Assembly: GCF_008386395.1 (NCBI RefSeq)
Contig: NZ_CP043762.1
Span: 186,001-250,000 of the forward strand
DNA from: Paenibacillus sp. 37
Lineage (GTDB): Bacteria; Bacillota; Bacilli; Paenibacillales; Paenibacillaceae
Direction: 5' to 3'
DNA: 64,000 nucleotides
The stretch's first letter is position 1, and every line of letters begins with the position of its first letter. Shown here in pieces: positions 1 through 9,809 of the stretch. The notes beneath the pieces are model-generated. The model was not told where the DNA came from and ran no database searches. It saw only the letters and a program-made list of their open reading frames with translations. Made by a program: the position numbers and the translations under genes.

Positions 1-44
1 AGTCACGAGTTTTATAGTCATTTAGAGAGATTACGTAGAGAAAG

Positions 45-224
45 TTACTTCCTCGCCTTTGAAAGACTTACTACTAAGCTAATGATAATTGCGCTGAATA
101 AATTTAACATATGATCGATTTCATCCCACGATTTATGTCGTATTAACATATTGAATCCAATAAATACTAAGCTGCAGAGTATGAAGAATCCTAAGAAGTT
201 TTGAAGGAAAATTTTTAAATTCAT
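45..224 (-). CDS. Small two-helix membrane protein (possible immunity partner)
   Basis: A 59-residue protein starts at an ATG overlapping the stop of the upstream secreted-protein gene (TAAAATG arrangement), so translation is probably coupled. An alternative in-frame ATG lies 15 bases earlier at 239. Two hydrophobic segments are visible, roughly residues 4-25 and 40-53, joined by a charged stretch with RHKSWDEIDH, and the protein ends in a basic SKARK tail. No family is recognised. A short membrane protein coupled to a secreted protein is the layout of a bacteriocin and its immunity protein, but that is inference only. Confidence 0.65.
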   Translation of the reverse strand: MNLKIFLQNFLGFFILCSLVFIGFNMLIRHKSWDEIDHMLNLFSAIIISLVVSLSKARK

Positions 225-225
225 T

Positions 226-1047
226 TTAATCCGCCACATACCCGTTCAAAAATTTTGTTGCGGTTGTACGATTTAATTCATTCGTACGGGATGAATCACT
301 ATAAAAAATAGTATCCCATTTAGATCCGACAATGACAGTTGTAGCGACCAAGGATTTTTTTTCTGCATACCGCCGTTTATAATATACAAGTGGATATTGA
401 TCTTGAACAATGGTAAGAGCCATAGTACCTATAACTGATGTCGCCACTGCAGCAGAAGGATTTGCAGCGGTTGCTAACCCAATAAGTAATGCTGTCACGG
501 CAGTGACAGTATATCTTTCTATTTTGCTGCTACCATTCGTCCAGGAACCATAGTACCAGGCAGATACTGCACCTCCCATATAGCTATCAAAAGGGGTTAT
601 CAAATCGCCTCTATCAGGACGCACAGGAATATTTGGGATAGTTGAGAGATCGGTTGTATCGACACCAAAATTTTGTGTTTCTGTTTCAATTACTCCATTC
701 TCATTAGTAGTAACTTGGAAAAGAGAATTTTGGGTATCGATAATAGCAGTTTGAATTGCATGCTCAACAAATTCCCCTTCAGCGTTCTTCACATATATTG
801 TACTATTAACCTCAGTAAAATCCTTATTAGCTCTTTCTTCAACTTTATACGTATCTCCATTACTTTCGTACGTATATACAAGATATGCGTCTCCCGGCTT
901 TCCTTCTAAGAAAATAAAGTCTTGTTTTTCTTGTGAAAGTTGACTTACGCTAGCTTCTAATGCATTTGGAGCTGCAAGCATCACCGTAGGAACAACAACT
1001 TCAAGGCACAGTGCGATGGATAATGCAGCTGTAATTAATTTTTTCAC
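226..1047 (-). CDS. Secreted hypothetical protein, 273 aa
   Basis: It starts at GTG with an AGGGAG ribosome binding site nine bases upstream. Residues 1-26 form a Sec signal peptide (MKK, a hydrophobic core, then AA). The first half is polar and acidic. Around residues 180-215 there is a long small-residue hydrophobic stretch (ALLIGLATAANPSAAVATSV) preceded by a WYYGSW motif and followed by a basic KRRYAEKK patch. That layout would suit a membrane-active secreted peptide or bacteriocin-like effector. It is followed directly by the coupled small membrane protein. No enzymatic motif is visible, and the family is not recognised. Confidence 0.8.
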   Translation of the reverse strand: MKKLITAALSIALCLEVVVPTVMLAAPNALEASVSQLSQEKQDFIFLEGKPGDAYLVYTYESNGDTYKVEERANKDFTEVNSTIYVKNAEGEFVEHAIQTAIIDTQNSLFQVTTNENGVIETETQNFGVDTTDLSTIPNIPVRPDRGDLITPFDSYMGGAVSAWYYGSWTNGSSKIERYTVTAVTALLIGLATAANPSAAVATSVIGTMALTIVQDQYPLVYYKRRYAEKKSLVATTVIVGSKWDTIFYSDSSRTNELNRTTATKFLNGYVAD

Positions 1048-1257
1048 AGATAGAATCTCCCTTCGACTTTCAAGTGTTTAGTTGAGAAACACTCCCTAAA
1101 TGACTATATTTTCTATTTTATAACATTAAATATGCATAATTGTATTCATTGCGTAAACTTAATGTTAATTATAGATTTTAATTCCAATCGATAATTACGA
1201 TAAAAAACGGCCAGATAATTGCCTACCATTTTTCGTGTAATTTGAAAGCTTAGGACT

Positions 1258-1402
1258 CTATTCCAACTCTTCCGCTGCCTCATACTCGATTTTTTGTCCT
1301 TGTTCATCCAAAATCATTCTCAGTGATTTGCCAGTATGGATATGTTCCCAATGGATCGGTGATGGATCCTGGTCCCTAAACAAGCGATTAGCTGGTGTAG
1401 CT
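1258..1402 (-). pseudogene. C-terminal fragment of an unknown gene
   Basis: About 45 codons on the minus strand read as plausible protein (RDQDPSPIHWEHIHTGKS and then MILDEQGQKIEYEAAEELE) and end in TAG, but there is no start codon or ribosome binding site. An in-frame TAA bounds it upstream. It looks like the surviving 3' end of a deleted gene. The rest of 1048-2346 shows no credible gene. The plus-strand open frame at 1478-1837 has no ribosome binding site and an implausible composition. Confidence 0.4.
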
Positions 1403-2346
1403 TAATGAATTAGCGCAAATAACGATTAGATATTCGCCTATTCTTAATAGGAGTATGTTGTTATCCAATACGGTTCAATGGTTATTGACGAGATTGTTTT
1501 ATCCATTTCAAATGGGATTACTGTTTCAGTGGGATTACTTCCGAGCGTTGGATCTGCTCTCTTGTCCATAATCCAGGCTTTACCCTGTTGGTCGCTCAAT
1601 AGAGACTCACTACCCACACTTAGATATTTATCTAATCGGAAATGCGTACATGTTATTTTCTATTTCGGAAACGGGTACAAGTTTTTGTTCTCAACCGCAA
1701 GTTACAGTACAATATTACGCTGCTTTAATACCTATCCGCTGGTATTAAACCTCTCACCGTTTCATTTGTTCTATAACCAAGTGAACAATTTATTATGCAA
1801 TTTATGTGTTTTTAGTGTATTCCTTAAATGTGTTTAGATATATATTTAATTGGAAATTAGACTATGTTCTTGTCCATTCCGGTAATCGGTACAAGTTCTT
1901 TTACCTCGACATCTTTTTTCTTCCACTTTTTTGTTTGAACCTTCCACACAGCATGAATTAGAGCAATTGAACAACACCTGTATGCTTAGAAGAATTAACC
2001 TCGTAAGGCATACTATATGCGCTTAACTAGGTTCCTATATATGAGGAGTATTGAGAGAAAGACAATGAATCACCACCATTAGTAACGGGCTTAGCAATCA
2101 TCATTCAGAGAGCATCTAAACTAATCTAAAATATTTTTTTTACTTTGATCAAATTGCTTTAACATTTTTCTCTTCTTGCTCGGTTCTCTCTAAAGATTTG
2201 CTCTTGATCATTATGAGGCACCTTCTGAGGTTTCTTCAGAAACGGTAAAATTTTATTTGTTTTTATTATGTACTCGCCTCCACATATCGAGTTTCAAGTA
2301 ACATCATTTCTTTTCTATCCTGCTTTTAAACCTAAAAAATTGAAAT

Positions 2347-2373
2347 AAAAAACTCGGTATAATCACCGAGTTT
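2347..2373 (-). terminator. Intrinsic terminator of the 62-aa gene
   Basis: On the minus strand AAACTCGGT pairs with ACCGAGTTT around a six-base loop and runs into a T tract. The stop codon of the upstream small gene lies inside the hairpin. Confidence 0.8.
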
Positions 2374-2551
2374 CTTTAGAGTTACCTTTTTTAAAATGTG
2401 TACTCACTAACGTGAAATCATCAATCATTTTGTTCGTTCTTCTTATATGTTGAAATATTTTGACCATATTTTCTCTTTTTTTTCGGTTTGAGGTAAGTAT
2501 CTCACGCTGTGAATGTAATTCAACCTTCTGTGGTTTTATGGATTCTGTCAT
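2363..2551 (-). CDS. Small basic hypothetical protein, 62 aa
   Basis: The ATG has an almost perfect AAGGAGG ribosome binding site eight bases upstream, and the gene ends inside an intrinsic terminator, so this is a well-formed single-gene unit. The protein is rich in Lys, Arg and Ser (SNRKKRENMVKIFQHIRRTN) with no hydrophobic segment. It may be a small nucleic-acid-binding or regulatory protein, but no family is recognised. Confidence 0.7.
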   Translation of the reverse strand: MTESIKPQKVELHSQREILTSNRKKRENMVKIFQHIRRTNKMIDDFTLVSTHFKKGNSKETR

Positions 2552-2772
2552 GGAGTGTTACCTCCTTTTTTAGAAGTTCTTTTCGAAGAATTAAACAGAA
2601 AACCATGAAATATATACTTCTCTTACTTCGATAATATCACTTCGAAGCATCAGTAACAACGCTCTATCATTTGATTTATCAATGTGAAAGTTCCATATCT
2701 ACTGAACCTCATTCAACATTTTCATGTTCTATTCTTTTACTATAACAATGTTTAAATCACCTAATTTACTTC

Positions 2773-2967
2773 TTAAGCTTGTATTATATAATCTCTATAA
2801 TAAAAAGAATAAAGGCCTCCAAAAGGAGGCCTTTCAAGCACAATTACCATAAGGTAACGGCGTTTTTGTATAAACATCAGATAATCGCCACAACCAACAC
2901 CGTTGGCGGGGAATATAGCAACACCTCTTGCAAGAAAAGTTATATCAAGGTATTCTGTTCCTGTCAA
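2773..2967 (-). pseudogene. Possible SUKH/SMI1-like C-terminal fragment
   Basis: A short minus-strand frame contains FPANGVGCGDYLMF, which resembles the NGxGDYxxF core of SMI1/KNR4 (SUKH) immunity-type domains. The frame has only a TTG start without a ribosome binding site. It runs into a hairpin at 2812-2836 (AAAGGCCTCC / GGAGGCCTTT) that can act as a minus-strand terminator. It is probably a truncated remnant. The assignment rests on one short motif. Confidence 0.3.
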
Positions 2968-3029
2968 GGGAGTGTTAAATAAAATTAGTTATTCTTCGGT
3001 TAACCCTGCCGCCGCTTGACTCATTGTTA

Positions 3030-3615
3030 CTAAGATTCTTTTCTTCGACTGGAGTATCGATGCATCTCATTCAGATATAAATCCGAAAGAAGTAGGCTAA
3101 TCTCATTTGCCAATTTACAGACCCTCATCGCTACATATGTGTTTATATTTCCTCCGTAACACTTCGTCAACAACTGAATTCTTTTCGTAATACCCCGAAT
3201 GATTGCGGTAAAAACACAATCATCTGTATCAGCGCCCAACCTCGACGTATCTGAACAGGAGTCACCAATGCACGGCGCACCATGAAGCTTGTTCTTGCAG
3301 CGGACGGACGGAAAGAATTATTTTCAGGTATAGCTCTGTTCATCTCAAAGTACCCCTGTTTCCAAATGGGTCCATACTGATCTGCATGAAAAATGTCTGT
3401 TAGTTCGAACGCCTTACGTTAGGCTCCGATACCACCTGTCTGTGCCTGGGTCAACGAAGCCGCAATATTCTTGGCGTAACGAACCGCATCTCCGATCAAG
3501 ATGAGCTTGAAGCATAATGCATCACCTTTATCATAAAATGCCTTGGCCGAGGTGGTTCAATGATATAAGGGTTGACGATATCCTGTGCAGCCCACCCCAT
3601 GAAGCGTAGAGCAGG
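3030..3615 (-). pseudogene. Decayed gene with stop and frameshift
   Basis: Reading the minus strand gives a continuous protein-like sequence beginning near AFYDKGDALCFKLILIGDAV. It is broken by an in-frame TAA after QAQTGGIGA, continues as RKAFELTDIFHADQYGPIW, and shifts frame near 3230 into the open frame ending at 3030 (DLYLNEMHRYSSRRKES). One ancestral gene therefore carries at least two inactivating changes. Its function is not recognised. Confidence 0.45.
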
Positions 3616-3756
3616 GAAATGCGGGCAAACGTGTCGTTTCCTTACGTTTAAGTCGAATAAGTAACGGGAGGTATTCTAGCGAAAAAAAAGGTGTTTGTCT
3701 ATTTATACGATACCGATATAGATCAAAGATCACAAAACTAACGGCAAGCCATTCGG

Positions 3757-4803
3757 AATTAACCCGAGTCGCTACATATGGAGTGCATCAAAAATTTTAC
3801 TAGAGATAATATCAATGTACAGTTTTAATCCTTGCACTCCATACAGAGTGCGATATCGTAACTCAATACTCGGCATTAACCAGGACGAATTTCGATCCAC
3901 GCACCTCATACGGAGTGCGACGCATACCATCAGATAAGAAACACAAACTTTGATATTTTCAATCCACACACCCCATACGGAGTGCGACGTCAACGGTGGA
4001 AAGAGCTACATGCTGAAGGAGGAATTTCAATCCACGCACTTCATACAGAGTGCGACACGCTACTATCGGAAAGAACTGCATAAAGCCAAGAATTTCAATT
4101 CATGCTCCATATAGATTGCAACTTTGTAAGGCAGCTCCATTGGCTATACTGGACTTAATTTCAATCCACGCACTCATACAGAGTGCGACAAGGTGCCCAT
4201 TACATATGCGAACATTTAAGACTAGTTTCAATTCACGTATTCCATACGGAGTGCGACGGCGAACCTCTCCGCATTAGTTAACTGTTGCGATATTTCAATC
4301 CACGCACTCCATACGGAGTGCGACCGGTTTTCCTTACCCTTCTCTCCACTGATCAGTTATTTCAATCCACGCACTCCATACGGAGTGCGACACCCTTGAG
4401 CAGATCGAGGATGCGTATCTGGAGAAATTTCAATCCACGCACTCCATACGGAGTGCGACTTGATAATTCCAGGATTCCCCCACGGCAATGCAGCGGGATT
4501 TCAATCCACGCACTCCATACGGAGTGCGACTCATCAATGCTTCGCTTGTAATCATAATCGGTAAATTTCAATCCACGCACTCCATACGGAGTGCGACTGT
4601 CGTCACTCAGAACCAGGAGACAACCGTTTCCGTATTTCAATCCACGCACTCCATACGGAGTGCGACTACACCCCAATCCTTGGTCTGCAAAATGATTGAT
4701 TATTTCAATCCACGCACTCCATACGGAGTGCGACGGTTAAGTCGGTTACGGTTATAATCCGACATTTGGTATTTCAATCCACGCACTCCATACGGAGTGC
4801 GAC
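3757..4803 (-). CRISPR. Type I-C CRISPR array 1, 16 repeats
   Basis: There are sixteen copies of a 33-bp repeat. On the minus strand it begins GTCGCACTCCGTATGGAGTG and ends in GATTGAAAT, which is the type I-C pattern with an internal palindrome (ACTCCGTATGGAGT). Repeats 4292-4803 are identical or nearly so. Those from 3757 to 4257 carry increasing substitutions or deletions (for example 4092-4122 and 4158-4189), and the copy at 3757 is barely recognisable. Decay on the left and a leader on the right show transcription on the minus strand with new spacers added at about 4803. Spacers are about 33-36 bp. No cas genes flank it. Confidence 0.97.
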
Positions 4804-5010
4804 AGCGGAAATACACGTATTAAGTTATGTTAAGAATCCCTTAATACGTATTTCCGATACTTATTCCACATATTAGCTCCACTATATCCCACAACAGCAT
4901 ATTAACTCAATATCCTTGTTGCCAAAAGGTCATAAAACTGAAGATTTCGACAAATTTCGAGGTGCGAATCTCGCTGGGAATTCATGTGCGCTTTGGGTTC
5001 GCACCTGTTT
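4804..5010 (-). promoter_or_regulatory. CRISPR leader 1
   Basis: This is the leader of array 1 and is strongly similar over about 200 bp to the leader of array 2 at 8636. Next to the first repeat it holds an inverted repeat (GGAAATACACGTATTAAG and CTTAATACGTATTTCC, 4806-4853). Its distal end holds a second one, AGGTGCGAA at 4960-4968 and TTCGCACCT at 4998-5006. The AT-rich stretch between is the likely promoter region. The roughly 290 bp from here to the next terminator show no gene. Confidence 0.85.
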
Positions 5011-5299
5011 CAGCTGACTTCATGGCCTTTCGCAATTCATTACTACCAATGGATCAAGGATGAACTATCCTCTCCCCCGTCCTACAAGTTTCTCATTTTC
5101 GTTTCTTGAGAAGATCCAATACTTTTTTATTTTGGTCTAATATTTTTTTAATTCCCCAGTTGGGCACTGTGGTGTTAGGTTTATGATTACCTGCAGGTTT
5201 TATAAGTGTTTTTTCTCTCACAATAATCCAGCTCCCCTATCATTTTGTTAACAAGGGTTGGCCTTATTGTAGACTTTTAAACTATCAGAAGAAGAAATA

Positions 5300-5335
5300 A
5301 AAAAAGATGCTCTATGATATTTCATAGAGCATCTT
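5300..5335 (-). terminator. Terminator of the SpoIIS locus
   Basis: A 14-bp perfect stem (AAGATGCTCTATGA and its complement) is followed on the minus strand by a T-rich run. It lies just after the antitoxin stop codon. Confidence 0.9.
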
Positions 5336-5353
5336 GGAGCACATAAACAGTAA

Positions 5354-5503
5354 TTATCTATTTTTAAGGATATTCAGCACGTTATCGTTTGCTTTCAAAA
5401 TTTTCTCTAGGCCCATATTCTTTTCAATCGTGGTCTTAGGTCGACGAACAACAACCTTATCCGGGGTTGCATCAACTTTTTTAGACTGTTTAAAAAGTGT
5501 CAT
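5354..5503 (-). CDS. spoIISB: SpoIISB-like antitoxin, 49 aa
   Basis: A 49-residue gene has an AGGTGA ribosome binding site before its ATG. It sits directly downstream of the SpoIISA-like gene and ends at a strong terminator. In Bacillus subtilis the antitoxin SpoIISB (56 aa) is encoded immediately after spoIISA. The product matches that position, size and charge, and shares the R-x-TT motif followed by an I/L-F/L-K-x-N-[ED] helix (EKILKANDNVLNILKNR here). Its role would be to bind the cytosolic domain of the SpoIISA membrane toxin. The reading frame is intact. Confidence 0.75.
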   Translation of the reverse strand: MTLFKQSKKVDATPDKVVVRRPKTTIEKNMGLEKILKANDNVLNILKNR

Positions 5504-5566
5504 AACTATCACCTCATATACTTAATATACCACACTACCTATCTATGAACCAATCAAATATCTGGA

Positions 5567-6361
5567 CTAGATTAACAATATTATTAGATCAATCCCATTC
5601 AATATGGCTCCAGATTCCGCTGCTTGGATAGTGATAATGAAACTATTGGTAGATCCGAAGAAAGGTACACAAATTGTATTTCCTTCCTCTACCACGTAAA
5701 CTGCTGCTTCTGCTAATTCTTTACTCATTTCCTCTTTGTTCTCTTCAGGGATCAGGATACTGTTGCTTCTTTCAATCTGAGAGAGAGAATTCCTTATTTT
5801 AGTCATTCGTATTTCTATGTCGCTGTCGAATTGAATCAATGTAGTAGAGATCTGTAAGCCGAAGGTATCCGTGTAATATCGAAGATACTCTTTTAACATA
5901 GACGAGTACAAATCCTACTCTGGCAACTGATCCTTCTGCTCATCTGTGAGCTCGGTTAGATGATGTTGTGAGTACTGAACAACTGCAGTAAACTGAGCTG
6001 TTTTCTGAAAACTAGAGAGAATGATCAGTTCATTATCCCGTATTGTGTTTTCAATAATTTGATCATTTTTTTTGAATTCAGTATTTCCGATCTTTTGAAT
6101 ACTTGGCGTTTCTAAAATAGCCAGGTCAATAAAGATAGCTATACTGGCGAATTGTACGGCTTGCACCCAATCATATAATAGAATGTGACCGGCTAAAATC
6201 ATCCCAAAATAAATAAGTGCCATAATGGCATAGGACGTTTTACGGATGTTCAACAAATTGCTTTCATACCAACCACGATTGTACCAGTGTATTGCCGTTG
6301 CGAGTCCTGCTATGGCCATAAAATAGCCATCCATCCGAAATAAAACATGTAGTTTCTCCAA
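5567..6361 (-). pseudogene. spoIISA: SpoIISA-like membrane toxin broken by an amber codon
   Basis: Two open stretches in the same frame, 148 and 114 codons, are separated by a single TAG at 5915-5917. Together they give about 263 residues, close to the 248 of B. subtilis SpoIISA. The first part has three hydrophobic segments and the SpoIISA-like NIRKT motif followed by a coiled region. The second part resembles the cytosolic domain (YTDTFGLQIS, then VCVPFFG-type strands). The first part starts at TTG 6361 without a clear ribosome binding site. A better site (GGAG, 7 bases) serves an out-of-frame ATG at 6348, so a second frameshift near the start is possible. SpoIISA forms membrane lesions when unopposed; this copy is probably inactive. 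Confidence 0.75.
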
Positions 6362-7316
6362 ACACTGTAGACTTCAGAATGGTATACAACATATAAACTC
6401 TATTGAATTCATAAATCATATTTAAATACAACATACCATTCTCCTGTTACTTATTGGTCGGACACTATAGTTTGCTGAAACGTTTCATCACGAACAATTT
6501 CATGACCAGACCAATTATAAGCTTTTATTTTACCTGGACCTAAGCCTATTAAGAGATTGACAGAAGAACAAATGAAATCAACCAAAGCAAAACGCAGACG
6601 AGAGGATTTATTGCTTAAATGCCTACTGCTGGTCAATACAACTCCAAATTTATGGATAAGTTTGGCTGTTGTTTCAAGCAGACTTGATTATTGTTTTAAT
6701 CTTGGTCTGTATAGACACAGCATCGCTATTGGCAATACTGCTACTGGCGACCACTCAATTTAATATCTCATTTGAAAAGACCAAGTGTTTAAGCATCTGG
6801 TCTTTTTTTGATTTCTTTAAAAAAGTGTCGATACTTGCTACCCCGCTCTCAAATATATTCATAGTAAATACCTTACAAGCCTTACATTAAAGGAGATAGT
6901 ACAGTTAAAAATATATCTACTGAATCAGCTTTTAGCGAAGAATACTTTGGATTGGAAGAAAACACCTTCTTTTAGCAATTATAATTACTGGCAAGAACTG
7001 AACGACCGTATCCTTGTTCTGAATAATTCTGTAGATGAATTTATCGTTGAGGAATAATGCTCCCCATCCTCAAATGGAACAAAGCGGACGAAGGCAATCT
7101 TGTTGAAGACCAAAAGCCAAGCTCTCCGAGCGAAGACCTGTTCGTTAGTCTTGTTCTGGGGGAACCATCAATAAATCAGAAACACCAGTTCACTGATGCT
7201 TTGACAATTACCATAAAGCACAGGTTCTGTAATACTTGTCCCCGTCCACCAACGTTCCAAGCAGAATCAGACGCCCAATTGTTGCAGAAGATTAGGCGAC
7301 TAATCATCGGTGGTTT
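6362..7316. other. Gene-poor stretch with remnants between the CRISPR arrays
   Basis: No intact gene is supported. A plus-strand frame at 6557-6763 and an overlapping hydrophobic frame from 6669 (LIIVLILVCIDTASLLAILLLA) together look like a frameshifted small membrane protein ending just before a terminator at 6776-6809. From about 6890 to 7055 a protein-like frame (DWKKTPSFSNYNYWQELNDR) lacks a start codon. The frame opening at ATG 7057 runs straight into the CRISPR repeats and is doubtful beyond 7316. Confidence 0.4.
6776..6809 (+). terminator. Intrinsic terminator
   Basis: AAAGACCA pairs with TGGTCTTT and is followed by a run of seven or more T on the plus strand. Confidence 0.75.
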
Positions 7317-8635
7317 ATTTCAATCCACACACCCCATACGGAGTGCGACTGCGACACCAACACCTTCAATCCCAGCAAGCAGCAATTTCAATCCACGCAC
7401 TCCATACAGAGTGCGACGAGCTTAAAAACCCGGATGAATACAACGAAGCCTGATTTCAATCCACGCACTCCATACAAAGTGCGACTTGACGACTATGACC
7501 TGATGGACCTTGATCCAGAAATTTCAATCCACACACTCCATAAGGAGTGCGACGTTATGACAACCTGAAGTCCAAACGGGCCAACATCACATTTCAATCC
7601 ATGCACTTCATACAAACTGCGACCGCTTCAGCTTCTCTTGCATCTGATGTGCGCGGTATTTCAATCCACGCACTCCATACGGAATGCGACAGTGTGCTCC
7701 AAAAGATAAGGCAAACTTTAACGTATTTCAATCCACGCACTCCATACGGAGTGCGACGCCAGCATCGCGCAGGCACTCGGGATCTCTTCAAAATTTCAAT
7801 CCACGCACTCCATACGGAGTGCGACTTCAATGTCGTCAAGAGCGTGTTCACCGGTGCTTGATTTCAATCCACGCACTCCATACGGAGTGCGACATCTTTA
7901 AGTTCTTCAAACGTCATACCTTTATCAATTTCAATCCACGCACTCCATACGGAGTGCGACCCTCGAACTGGAATGAAACCGCGCTGCGGGTCACGATTTC
8001 AATCCACGCACTCCATACGGAGTGCGACGAGGTTACGGACTCCTTCGAATACCTGGCGGGAATTTCAATCCACGCACTCCATACGGAGTGCGACTGCCTC
8101 GACGATAAACACGCGTTTAATCTGGCGGATTTCAATCCACGCACTCCATACGGAGTGCGACCAGTGTCTCTTGCCGCGCTTCTGTAGCTTTGGCTTATTT
8201 CAATCCACGCACTCCATACGGAGTGCGACAAATGATTTGGACGGATATAGGGTGTACCTGGACGATTTCAATCCACGCACTCCATACGGAGTGCGACTCA
8301 GGCTCTTGCCCTCCTGTATAATCTCATCAGCAATTTCAATCCACGCACTCCATACGGAGTGCGACAAGGTAGTGGGCAAGTATTACCCGGACTCGTAACG
8401 AATTTCAATCCACGCACTCCATACGGAGTGCGACGCAGAGGAAAGAGAAGCACACTATGCTGTATTAATTTCAATCCACGCACTCCATACGGAGTGCGAC
8501 AATCGCACCGCAAGTTCATCGTAAGGTTCAGATCAATTTCAATCCACGCACTCCATACGGAGTGCGACCATACATATTGAAACAGCATTGTTTAATTGTT
8601 AAATTTCAATCCACGCACTCCATACGGAGTGCGAC
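7317..8635 (-). CRISPR. Type I-C CRISPR array 2, 20 repeats
   Basis: There are twenty copies of the same 33-bp type I-C repeat as array 1, at regular spacing of about 66-69 bp, giving 19 spacers. The six leftmost repeats (7317-7690) carry one to five substitutions. The fourteen from 7725 on match the consensus. As in array 1, decay on the left and the leader on the right show minus-strand transcription with acquisition at 8635. Several spacers keep an open codon structure, consistent with origin in phage or plasmid coding sequence. Their targets cannot be named without a search. Confidence 0.97.
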
Positions 8636-8840
8636 AGCGGAAATACACGTATCAAGTTATGTTTAAAATACCTTAATACGTATTTCCGATACTTTTTCCA
8701 CATAATAGCTCCACTATATCCCACAACAGTATATAAACTCAATATTCTTGTTACCAAAAGGTCACAAAATTGAAGATTTCGACAAATTTCGAGGTGCGAA
8801 TCTCCCAGGGAAATCATGTGAGCTTGGCATTCGCACCTCT
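8636..8840 (-). promoter_or_regulatory. CRISPR leader 2
   Basis: It is nearly the same as the leader of array 1: an adjacent inverted repeat (GGAAATACACGTATCAAG and CCTTAATACGTATTTCC), the AT-rich middle, and the distal AGGTGCGAA / TTCGCACCT pair. Similarity ends near 8840 and the flanks beyond differ from those of leader 1. The duplicated unit is therefore array plus leader only. Confidence 0.85.
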
Positions 8841-8987
8841 ACCTGGCGATTATCCAAGTAGCTTATAACATAGCTTCCCTCGAGCCAAACAATAGAAAGC
8901 ATACTTCCTTTCCGCATACTATTTCATACCTTGGAACCCATCACGTGAATCCTTCGCAAACTGGATTCAAGCTGATTTAACTTTACA

Positions 8988-9809
8988 CTACGCATCTTTA
9001 CGATGTTGAACGAATTCCAAGTGCTTCCTTTTTATGTCCTCAGACACCTCTGTTTGTGGCAGCAGAGATTCATAAACGACTGTCGTACTTTCCTCATTTA
9101 AAACATCAGGAAGGATGTGAAATAAACCCTGTAATTGGCTTGTTAGATTCATATGTTTCGTAATAACAATGCCTTTTGATTTTACTTTGATCAAATCGAT
9201 ATTTGAATCATTATTAAATACGATAATGGAATGGAACGGTATGTCTTTATAGCGTTCACCCAAAAAAAGCTTAATAGCTCGAATATGCCCCGCATTCTGC
9301 ATAATTGGATTGTAAAATTCATTTCGATCCTCAATAAACGCTTGATTCCATATGCGTTCATCTTCATTCCCAACAATTACTCCCCGATAGTTCTTGGATT
9401 CAATTACATAGATTCCAGTACTATGGATGGCAACTAAGTCCACTTCAGTGTATTGTCCACTGCTTGTTGGTACATAAAGAGATGAAAGACATTTGATATG
9501 GGGGTGACTTTTTCGGAGAGCATCAAGTACAATCGCTTCTCCTTGCTGCCCCTTATCTAAAAAGACTACTGGCGTATCTACAAATGAGCTACTTTGCTCG
9601 CCTTCCCATCCCTCGTCATTTTCTACACCCCGGTCTATGCTTCTTTTCTGTTCTTCATGGGTAAGCGAGCGATTCATGGGGGTGCGGCTTGAGAATATCC
9701 CACTAAGTAAGCCTATTAAAGCTACAATTCCAAACAAAATCCCGACAACAAGTCCAAGGTGATCAAAAATCCACGTCACAATGGTTGCAGTTCTTGTTAG
9801 TAAATACAC
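8988..9809 (-). CDS. NERD-domain membrane protein, 273 aa
   Basis: It starts at GTG after a GAGGGTGAT ribosome binding site. The N-terminus has one transmembrane segment (residues about 14-40, GLVVGILFGIVALIGLLSGIF). A NERD (nuclease-related) domain follows from about residue 85. It shows the GQQGE entry motif and the nuclease-like core, with EVDLVAI (Asp) and then YVIESKNYRG, which is the E-x-K of restriction-like folds. NERD proteins are thought to cleave or bind nucleic acid. A membrane-anchored copy next to a CRISPR array could act in defence, but that is context only. Confidence 0.85.
   Translation of the reverse strand: MYLLTRTATIVTWIFDHLGLVVGILFGIVALIGLLSGIFSSRTPMNRSLTHEEQKRSIDRGVENDEGWEGEQSSSFVDTPVVFLDKGQQGEAIVLDALRKSHPHIKCLSSLYVPTSSGQYTEVDLVAIHSTGIYVIESKNYRGVIVGNEDERIWNQAFIEDRNEFYNPIMQNAGHIRAIKLFLGERYKDIPFHSIIVFNNDSNIDLIKVKSKGIVITKHMNLTSQLQGLFHILPDVLNEESTTVVYESLLPQTEVSEDIKRKHLEFVQHRKDA

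Noticed and set aside
1640..1900. Degenerate direct repeat around CGGTACAAGTTCTT and CGGGTACAAGTTTTT
   Set aside because: Only two diverged copies in AT-rich DNA, with no link to a gene or structure.
4050..4757. Open frames of 75-104 codons through CRISPR array 1 on both strands
   Set aside because: They are read-through of the repeat unit, with the same short peptide recurring every repeat and no ribosome binding site.
7547..8588. Open frames through CRISPR array 2
   Set aside because: Same reason: periodic repeat translation, not genes.
3700..8990. Search for cas genes around the CRISPR arrays
   Set aside because: None of the frames on either side resembles cas3, cas5, cas7, cas8c, cas4, cas1 or cas2.
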